Origin: Loripinus fragilis
Lineage: Eukaryota > Mollusca > Bivalvia > Lucinida > Lucinidae
Direction of reading: 5' to 3'
Length of the DNA: 64,000 bases
Assembly (NCBI GenBank): GCA_964019695.1
Contig: OZ026526.1
Coordinates: 14,112,754 to 14,176,753, forward strand
The position numbers were made by a program, and so were the translations under genes. Of the stretch, positions 55,200 through 64,000 are shown one piece after another (within the stretch, counting starts at the first letter, position 1; each line of letters opens with the position of its first letter). The notes under the pieces were generated by a model. The model was not told the DNA's origin and did no database searches. It saw only the letters and a program-made list of their open reading frames with translations.

Positions 55200-56765
55200 T
55201 ACCTTATCACACCAGATAGGCAGCAATAAAAAACAGTCTAAACAATCGATGAATGCTGATAACAAATTGCTAGAAACAGTGTTTGTGATTGCCATTTGTT
55301 GCCTATCGGACTACAAACAACAATCCAAAATTCTGTTGCTTACAATATTTAACTATGTTCGTCGATAGCATTAACGTTTTCGATTGCCGCCTATCTAATG
55401 TGTTTTTGATATACTGAAGACGTAGCCAAAACAATCTGATACAAGGGCTAGGAGTTATTTCATGTTTCTGTTGAAAAAATTATTTTGTTTCGTTGAATGT
55501 TTCATGATGATAAAATGGACATTTCTGCATACATTTTATTAAAATTAATTGGAACTGCATGTGCCTAAAAGGAAGATATATGACAATATAACATTCTTTT
55601 CTGTATATTAACGGTTGGCAAGCATGGTACAGATGCGCGGATCCAGGAATTTTCATCAGGGGAAGGGGAGGGTCCAGGTCAGTCTGACAAAAAAGCTCTG
55701 ACAACGATTTTTTTAGTCCTCAGCTTATTTTACAGAAGTCAAATGGTCAATTTCAAAGAAATCTATCGGTTTTTCAAAGCTCCAGATGGGGTCCAATTTT
55801 TCCAGGGGGTCCAACTTTTTCCAGGGGGTGTCCAATTGCTTATTCCCTATAGAAACACATATAATTTGTGATTTTTCAGAGGGGGTCCGGACCCCCTGCC
55901 CCCCCTCTGGATCCGCACTTGGTGCAGCCCTCACAGCTTCATGGTTAAGGCTACAATACATTAGCTCATTTGGGCTTGGCAAACGTTAATAGACAGAAGA
56001 ATGTATCATCCTTTTATTGTTATATACCTTATAATAAGTGTTTACTATAGAAACTTGAGGTGTTTCAATCGCTGACAATTGTACATTTTATTTAATAAGA
56101 TGTCATATTTTGGTTGATCGTTGACCAATCACTGACCGCGGGCTTTATTTCCGATATAACATGACTGCAGAGGGCTTAATTGCCATTTCAACCTGCTCAC
56201 GGATATCCTCTGCGAGTTAAGATACCGTCGCTTATGCTTTATTGAGAAATGAACAAAATATTCAATTATCATAAGATACGCTACTTTATTACATCGAATA
56301 GGCGACAATCGAGAAGGCTCTGAACAATCGATGAACGTGGATCGTCGCCAGTCAGGCAAACAAACTGCAATCCAAAAAGTCTGTTTCTGACGGTATTTGA
56401 TCTACGTTCGTCGATAGCATCAACGTTTTCGATTGCCACCTATCCCGGATGTGTATTGATACAATGAATACGTAACCAAAACAATCTGAAACAAGAGCTA
56501 GGAGTTATCTACATTTTTCAGTCATGTTTCTGTTGAAAAAAAGTTTGTTTCCACACCGGATAGTGAGCAATCGAAAACACTCTTAACCATTGACGAACGC
56601 GGATCAAAACTCGCTAGAAACAGTGTTTTGATTGCAAAGTGTTGCCTGTTCGATGAGTGATGGTAATAAAAAAAAACTATGATTCTAACTATTTTTGGTC
56701 TATAATCGTCAATAGTATTGATGTTTTCGATTGCTCCTATAAGGTGTGGTTTTGTTGTATGCTTC
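55200..56765. mobile_element. Cluster of three CGGATAGGCGGCAATCGAAAAC fold-backs
   Basis: Copies lie at about 55206-55405, 56286-56455 and 56551-56760. Each has inverse ends of the form CACACCGGATAGG..CAATCGAAAAC with AACAATCGATGAA / TTCGTCGATAGCAT inner arms. The first two share a downstream flank (ACGTA.CCAAAACAATCTGA, GAGCTAGGAGTTAT, TGTTTCTGTTGAAAAAA), so they are a duplicated block about 1.06 kb apart. Confidence 0.75.
55578..56010. mobile_element. AACATTCTTTTCTGTATA fold-back split by a GCGGATCCAG element
   Basis: The left arm ATAACATTCTTTTCTGTATA + TTAACGGTTGGCAAGC and its inverse (GGCTTGGCAAACGTTAATAG, AAGAATGTATC) enclose a GCGCGGATCCAGG element at 55634-55922, flanked by GTACAG and GTGCAG. 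An uninterrupted copy at about 57284-57440 shows the empty layout. Confidence 0.7.
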
Positions 56766-57283
56766 ACCATGTTACAGTGGACATTTTTTTGGGAAATGCT
56801 TTTGCTTGAAAGGAAAGTATTCTATAACTTTTTGGATACTGTAAAGGCGGCACCTCATGACTGCCTTATTAGTCTACTTTATACAAAGGTAAAATCTAAA
56901 AATGAGGCGTTATAACTACATTCGAAAGTTTATCGTTTAACATTAGTATAGAGGCAAACAGTGTGGACCCAGATCAGACTGCTCTCACCTAGATCTACAC
57001 TGTTTGTTTAAGAGGCTTCATAATATTTCAATAGATGATAAAATCATACGATTGTGTTGTAATATACGCTTTAAGGGTTAATAAATGTGGGTTCAGTGCA
57101 TAAACGTACAGGACTTTCATGAAATGCACGCAGACCTGCGCGGCTCAAGCAACTTTTAAACGCTTAACCAATGGATAGAACCTGAGTTCCATTCTTGAGC
57201 AGTTGAAATAACCGAACCACGCCCAGATATGTAAATAAAGTTGCCACCTTTACAGTACCCAAAAAGTCCTATAATATATAACA

Positions 57284-57440
57284 ATGACAATATAACATTC
57301 CTTTCTGTATATAAACGTTTGTCAAGCCCTTGTGCGATAATGTGTTGCAGGCCTCACCGCTGTGTGGTTCTGGTTGCAACACATCACATTCAGGCTTGCC
57401 AAACATTAATACAAGGAAAAGAATGTTTTATCCTCTTATT
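57284..57440. mobile_element. AACATTCCTTTCTGTATA fold-back, uninterrupted copy
   Basis: ATAACATTCCTTTCTGTATA at the left and the inverse ATACAAGGAAAAGAATGTTT at the right, with TTTGTCAAGCC / GGCTTGCCAAAC and GTGTTGCAGG / GTTGCAACAC inner arms. Confidence 0.75.
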
Positions 57441-57469
57441 GCATATTTGTAAGTTTATTCTTTAAATGA

Positions 57470-58985
57470 CATTTAGATCTATACATCAGGAATAAAGCTA
57501 TAATTTTTAGCTTTTATCTACATAAATCCTACGTGTAAGAAAGCATCAAAGTATCAAGACATGCTATAGCCATGCTTAAATGAGAATCATAATGTAATGT
57601 GCTGGGTCACATATGCTAGGTCAAAATCTTTTTTGTCATTTTCTACGCCCATTTGTCAGTGCTTAATCAATAATAGCTATGTCTCCGCCCAGTGATATAC
57701 ATAGGGCGTAGACAAACAAAAAAATTGGTTGAAAGGGGAGACAACACTTATTATAGTTTTTATTTTTTTTTTCAGGATTTTTCAGAAAAGTCACCAAAAC
57801 AAAAAAACGAGCACGGTGACACATATTTTTATTCAATCATTAGATTCACCATGAAAATATCTTTGTAAAAATATGTTTTTTGTTGTTCCAGTTACATTCT
57901 CTGATATTTATTTTGAATATTAATGTTTTTGTTGGCATTTATTCGTTAAACTTAATTAGGATTTTGCTTAATAAATTGTGTAAATACATGTTATTTCACT
58001 ATTTTTTGTTTTCATTTATATCTCTGGTGTGAGTAGTATTTGTTCTGAAAAAAGCTGTATTGCGTTTCTTGTTTATTTGTTAACAAAATCTGTGTTTGTT
58101 TATTTGAAAAACCTGCGATTTTGCAGTTTTTGACATCAAATAACTTTTTAAAAAGAACGGTGAGGTATTGTTTTTTTTTGTCTTAGATTATAAGTATAAG
58201 TCTATATTATAATATATTAAAAGATAAAACACTTTTGGACATATGCCGGTGAGTCCGGTATTACCTTAACAGGGAGAAAATAACCCATTTTTATGAAGCC
58301 CAAAAGTCGGCAGGTCGGACCTAAAGTCGTCATTTCACTTTTCAACCTATTATTTTTGTTAGAGGCTGTCCTATCGGTCAAAGGAATGTAATTATTGCTA
58401 ATGCGATATCTTCTGTACATGTAAAAATGCAAGTGTTTATGTGGAACAGATGTATGGCATAGTTATTTCGTTTCGCCGGATGGATATCAATATCGCCTTT
58501 ATCGCTCGACAGACTCCAAATTTTGCATGCAATTGGGTACCCCCATTTCAATGCCTACCTACCGGACACCTTTTATACGGCGGCTGTACTTTATTTATCA
58601 ATCCACAGGGCAGATAATTTCCTTTCAAATGATGCCCCCTCTAAGAAGTTTCGATGATGTAGACGAAAGAAAGCGAGGCCAAAAGAAAACTGACGACCTT
58701 AGGGCTATGACGACTTTAGGGCCGCGTACGTTACCCTTGAATCTAACCGAGGAAAAACTAACAGAACTTTTACAACACCTTTGAACAAACTTTTAAAAGA
58801 GAGGGCTTACTCTATTTTTTGGCTTGTAATAAGAAATGCGTAAAACTCTTTCCGAAATAAAAAGGGATTTTCCGATGGAATTCCCTTTTTTTGATAGTAA
58901 AACATAAATATGGACATAATCATATTTGAGTTTTGCATCGTTATAGAGTACAAGAATGATGGTACAATGCAATTTATTTTCCTAT
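57470..58985. other. No gene recognised
   Basis: AT-rich. A hairpin AAAAAGGGATTTTCCGATGG / AATTCCCTTTTT is at 58859-58892. The inverse motif pair CCTAAAGTCGTCAT (58320) and ATGACGACTTTAGG (58707) brackets about 390 bp and may mark a small element. An 85-aa frame at 58527-58784 overlaps this motif and is not convincing. Confidence 0.4.
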
Positions 58986-61555
58986 GAACAGAGGAAATTT
59001 CCTCAGTAGTGCATGACTGCTCAAAATGCAGAAATTTATGTCCTTAAAATATGTTCTAAGTAGTGTATTTGTCCTAAAAGTTCAAAGAAACGTTCATATA
59101 TCAATTTATATATCAAGTAGAAATCAGTTTACAACAGAGGAAATTTCCTTTGTTTTGACAATGGGACAAGTCTTCCTTTAATCACAATCAGATTTTCATG
59201 TTATTTCAAAACAGAGGAATTTTCCTAAATTCTACTTTCAGTATCTCAACAATATATAAAAGGAGTGACCTTTACAACAGAGGAATTTTCCTCTGTTTAG
59301 TAGTTCGAAAATTTCCTATAGTGACTTCCAGAACTGATTTATTTTACATTCTAGTCATAACTTAAATATTACCAATTTTCCAAAAGAGGAATTTTCCTCC
59401 GTTCGGTAATTCAATAATTTCCTATTGCCAGAATTAAGAGCCCAATTTCCTATAATAAAAATGAAGAGCCCTGTTAGTTATCATTTCCATCTTAATTATA
59501 ACTTAAATGTTTCTACTTTTCAACAGAGAATTTTTCCTCCGTTTTCCATTCTGTATCTCGACATCAATAATAGGAGTGAATTTTACAACAGAGGAATTTT
59601 CCTCTGTTCAATAGTTCGACAATTTCCTATAGTGACTTCCAGAACTGAGAGCCCAACTTGTTTGACATTCTAGTCATAACTTAAATATTACAATTTTTCC
59701 AACAGAGGAATTTTCCTCCGTTCGGTTTGCTATCTTTTCCATCTTAACATAAATATCCATCGTATCTTAAATGTTTCCAATTTTCAACAGAGGAATTTTC
59801 CTCCGTTTTCTATTCTGTAGAATATCAACAATAAATAGAAGGAGTGACCTTTACAACAGAGGAATTTTCCTCTGTTAAGAAGTTCGCCAATTTCCTATAG
59901 TTACTTCCAGAACTCCGAACCCAACTTGATTGACATTCTAGTCAAAACCTAAAATATATCCAATTTTCCAACAGATCTCGAGGAATTTTCCTCCGTTGGG
60001 TAATTCAACAATTTCCTTTTGCGAGAATTAAGAGACAATTTTCCTATGATGAAAATGAAGAACCCTGTTTATTATCATTTCCATCTTAGCATAAATATCC
60101 ATCATAACTTAAATGTTTCCAATTTTCAACAGAGGAATTTTCCTCCGTTTTCCATTCTGTATCTCCACAATAAATAAAAGGAGTGAATTCTACAACAGAG
60201 GAATTTTTCCCTGTTCAGTAGTTCAACAATTTCCTATAGTGATTTCCAGAACTCCGAGACCAACTTGTTTGACATTCTAGTCATAACTTAAATATTACCA
60301 ATTTTCCAACAGAGGAATTTTCCTCTGTTCGGTAGTTCAATAATTTCCTATAGTAATTCCAGAACTCCTTTTGCGAGAATTAAGAGCCAATTTTCCTATG
60401 ATGAAAATGAAGAACCCTGTTTATTATCATTTCCATTTTAGCATAAATATCCATCATAACTTAAATGTTTCCAATTTTCAACAGAGGAATTTTCCTCCGT
60501 TTTCCATTCTGTATCTCCACAATAAATAAAAAGGGTGAATTCTACAACAATAGAATTTTCCCCTGTTCAGTAGTTCAACAATTTCCTATAGTGATTTCCA
60601 GAACTCCGAGTCCAACTTGTTTAATATTCAAGTCATAACTTAAATATTACCAATTTTCCAACAAAGGAATTTTCCTCTGTTAGGTAGTTCAATAATTTCC
60701 TATAGTAATTCCAGAACAGGTCCACAATAAATAAAAGGAGTAAATTCTTTCCAGAACTCTGAGTCCAACTTGTTTAATATTCAAGCCATAACTTAAATAT
60801 TACCAATTTTCCAACAGAGGAATTTTCCTCTGTTCGGTAGTTCAATAATATCCTATAGTTATTCCAGAACACCGAGTCCAACTTGTTTGACATTCTAGTC
60901 ATAACTTAAATATTGCCAATATTCCAACAGAGGAATTTTCCTCCATTCAGTAATTGAACAATTTCCTATTGCGAAAATAAAAGCCCACTTTCCTATAATG
61001 AAAATGAAGAACCCTGTTTGTTATCATTTCCATCTTAACATAAATGCCCATCATAACTTAAATGTTCCTAATTTTCAACAGAGGAATTTTCCTACATTCT
61101 CCATTCAGTTTCTCGACAACCAATAAAAGGAGTGAATTTTACAACAGAGGAACTTTCCTCTGTTCAGTAGTTCTACAATTTCCTATAGTGACTTCCAGAA
61201 CTCCAAACCCAACTTTTTTGACGTTCTAGTAAAAACCTAAAATATATCCAATTTTCCTCCGTTCAGTAATTCAACAATTTCTAATTGCAAGAATTTAGAG
61301 CCTACTTTGTTCAATATTTCTGTCTTACATTTATTACAGTTTTAGAACAGAAGAATTTTCCTCTGTTCAGTAGTTCTACAGATTCCTATAGTGACGTCCA
61401 GAACTCAGAGCCCAATTTGTTTGAAATTCTTGTTATAACTTAAATATTACCAATTTTAGAATAGAGGAATTTTCCTCTGTTCGGAAATACAATAATTTTC
61501 AATTGAGAGAATTAAGAGCCCAATTTGTTCAATATTTCTGTCGTACATTAATTAC
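58985..61555. repeat. Array of ~23 short palindromes, CAGAGGAATTTTCCTCTG
   Basis: The 22-bp unit has 10-bp perfect arms (AACAGAGGAA / TTCCTCTGTT, or the variant TTCCTCCGTT) with TT between. Copies recur every 65-170 bp. Linkers are also repeated: CAATTTCCTATAGTGACTTC, GACATTCTAGTCATAACTTA, ATCATTTCCATCTTAGCATA, CTCCACAATAAATAAAAGGAGTGA-type. This gives a higher-order period of roughly 300-360 bp containing three palindromes. No reading frame. Confidence 0.9.
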
Positions 61556-64000
61556 ATTTTAACCTCTAAAGCGTCAAACAGTTTGACCCCTATCAGGTCC
61601 GGACAGAATGTCGGGCCTGATCTGGGTCCAAATTGTTTGAAAGGGTTTTCAGAAGATGACAATGTCATGTAAAGGTTTAACGCAAAGTTAAAATACATCA
61701 GTTCAACTTCAACTTGTCATAACCTCTAAAGTGTCAAACAGTTTTGACCCTATCAGGTCCGGACAGAATGTCAGGCCTGATCTGGGTCTAAATTACTTGA
61801 AAGGGTTATCAGCAGATGATAATGTCATGTAAAGAATAAACACAAAGTTAAAATACATCGGTTCAACTTCAACTTGTCATAACCTCTAAAGTGTCAAACA
61901 GTTTTGACCCCTATCAGGTTCGGACAGAATCTCTGGCCTGATCTGGGTCCAAATTGTTTATTAGGGTTATCAGCAGATGACAATGTCATGTTTAAGTTTA
62001 ACGCAAAGTTAAAATACATCTGTTCAACTTCAATTTGTCATAAACTCTAAAGCGTCAAACAGTTTAACCCCTACCAGGTCCAGACAGAATTTTGGGCCTG
62101 ATCTGGGTCCAAACTGTTTGAAATGGTTATAAGCAGATGACAATGTCATGTAAAAGTTTAACGCATTGTTGAAATACATTGGTTCAGCTTCAACTTCTCA
62201 TAAACTCTAAAGTGTCAAACAAATTAACCCATATCAGGTCCTGACAGAATGTTGGGCCTTATCTGGGTCCAAATTGTTTGAAAGGGTTATGAGCAGATGA
62301 TAATGTCATGTTAAAGTTTAACGCAAAATTAAAATACATCGGATCAACTCCAACTTTTCATAACCTCTAAAGTGTTTATAAATTTTGGACCCCTATCAGG
62401 TCCCGACAGAATGTCAGAACTGATCTGGGTCTAAATTGTTTGAAATGGTAATCAACAGGTGACAATGTCATGTTCAAGTTTAACACATAGTTAAAATACA
62501 TTGGTTCAACTTCAACTTGTCATAACCTCTTAAGTGTCAAAAAGTTTGACGCCTATCAGGTCGGGACAGAATGTCAAGCCTGATCTGGGTCCAAATTGTT
62601 TTAAAATGGTTACTAGCAGATGACAATGTCATGTTTAATGTTAACGCAAAGTTAAAATACATTGGTTCAACTTCAACTTGTCATAACCTCTAAAGTGTCA
62701 AGCAATTTGGAACTCTATCAGGTCTGGACAGAATCTCGGGCCTGATCTGGGTCCAAATTGTTTGAAAGGTTTATCAGCAGATGACAATGTCATGTAAAGG
62801 TTTAAAGCAAAGTTAGAATACATCAGTTCAACTTTAACTTTTCATAACCTCTAAAGTGTCAAACAGTTTGGACCCCTATCAAGTCAGGAAAGAATGTCAG
62901 GCCTGATCTGGGTCTGAATTGTTTGAAATCGTTATCAGCAGATGACAATGACATGTTAAAGTTTAAATCAAAGTTAAAATACATCTGTTCAATTTCAACT
63001 TGACATAACCTCTAATGAGTCAAATAGTTTTGACCCCTATCAGGTGCGGGCAGAATGTGGGGCCTGATCTGGGTTCAAATTACTTGAAAGGGTTTTCATC
63101 AGATGACAATAACATGTTTAGGTTTAACCCAAAGTTAAAATACATCGGTTCAATTTCATCTTTTCATAACATTTAAAGTGTCAAACAGTTTGGACCCAGA
63201 TCAGGTCAAGATAGAATGTTGGGCCTGATCTGGGTCCAAATTGTTTGAAACACTTATCCACAGATGTCATCTGCTGACTAAGTCATGTAAAGGTTTAACA
63301 CAAAAATAAAACATTGGTTCACACTCAACTTGTCATAATCTCTAAAGTGTCAAACAGTTTGGACCCCTATCAGGTCTGGACAGAATGTCAGGCCTGATCT
63401 GGGTCAAAATTGTTTGAAAGGGTTATCAGCAGATGACAGTGTCATGTAAAAGCTTAATGCATAGTTAAAATAAATTGGTTCAACTTCAACTTGTCATAAC
63501 CTCTAAAGTGTCAAAGAGTTTGAACCCTATCAGGTCCAGACAGAATGTTGGGCCTGATCTGGGTCCAAATTGTTTGAAAGGGTTATCAACAGATGACAAT
63601 GTCATGTAAAGGTTTAATGCAAAGTTAAATAACATTGGTTCAACTTCAACTTGTCATAACCTCTAAAGTGTCAAACAGTTTTGACCCCTATGAGGTCCGG
63701 ACAGAATGTGGGGCCTGATCTGGGTCCAAATTGTTTGAAATGGTTATCAGCAGATGACAATGTCATGAAAAAGTTTAACGAATTGTTGAAATACATCAGT
63801 TTGGGTCTAAATTGTTTGATAGGGTTATCAGCAGATTACAATGTCAGGTAAAAGTTTAACGCAAAGTTAAAATACATCAGTTCAACTTCACTTTTCATAA
63901 ACTCTAAAGAGTTTAACAGTTTGGACCCCTATCAGGTCTGGACAGAATGTCAGGCCTGATCTGGGTCTAAATTGTTTGAAATTGTAATCAGCAGATGACA
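61556..64000. repeat. ~158-bp satellite carrying the CAGATCAGG-type core, runs off the window
   Basis: About 15 units share CATAACCTCTAAAGTGTCAA, ACAGTTTGGACCCCTATCAG, GTCCGGACAGAATGTCGGGC, CTGATCTGGGTCCAAATTGT and GGTTATCAGCAGATGACAAT. Most have GACCCCTATCAGG where dispersed copies have GACCCAGATCAGG; the unit at 63185 keeps the palindromic form. The array is cut by the window end. Confidence 0.92.

Noticed and set aside
58527..58784. 85-codon frame with a charged C-terminal half
   Set aside because: No recognised motif; it overlaps the repeated GACGACTTTAGG motif and has no splice or promoter support.

Overview
This window is nuclear DNA from an animal, most likely a bivalve mollusc or another lophotrochozoan. 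The evidence is one intron-rich gene with GT-AG splicing, AT-rich introns full of short palindromic transposons, tRNA-derived SINEs and an L1/Tx1-like LINE. The species cannot be fixed from the sequence alone. Nothing bacterial, organellar or viral was recognised.

One protein-coding gene can be rebuilt completely. It is an orthologue of WDSUB1 (WD repeat, SAM and U-box domain protein 1) on the minus strand, with start codon at 41458 and stop at 9674. Eleven coding exons (419, 200, 93, 94, 34, 41, 107, 216, 84, 72 and 149 nt) join in phase into a 1509-nt CDS, 502 codons plus stop. The protein has a seven-bladed WD40 propeller, a SAM domain and a C-terminal U-box, which suggests a ubiquitin E3 ligase. 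The exons total 1.5 kb and the coding span is 31.8 kb. A splice acceptor 16 nt upstream of the start codon means at least one 5' non-coding exon lies further right; a weak candidate is near 47.6-47.7 kb. A partial duplicate of exon 7 sits between exons 6 and 7 and ends in an in-frame stop.

The rest is layered repeats. 1-9.6 kb (downstream of the gene): SINEs, TTAA-flanked MITEs and a nested pair of DNA elements (6515-8639 containing 6774-8111). 9.4-25 kb (introns): palindromic MITEs close to exons, two minisatellites, a 900-bp terminal-inverted-repeat element with an exact TA target duplication, and a 2.2-kb fold-back with poly-C/poly-G arms. 25.5-35.4 kb (intron 5): an older inverted-repeat element containing a LINE. 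The LINE has a broken EN-RT reading frame and a 5' array of about 104-bp monomers, all bounded by a 17-bp target site duplication; part of this block is duplicated in tandem. 35.4-48 kb: the remaining 5' exons among MITEs. 48.9-51.5 kb: an inverted-repeat element with about a dozen copies of a 14-bp motif, itself carrying an 833-bp fold-back inserted with a TAA duplication. 55-57.5 kb: clustered fold-backs. 58.9-61.55 kb: an array of short palindromes. 61.56-64.0 kb: a roughly 158-bp satellite running off the window end.

The recurring theme is one palindromic core (CCAGATCAGG ... CCTGATCTGG). It occurs singly across the window, in the LINE-associated monomers and again in the terminal satellite. 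Repeat limits were set by eye and most are accurate only to about 10 bp; the splice sites and the target duplications given were checked base by base.
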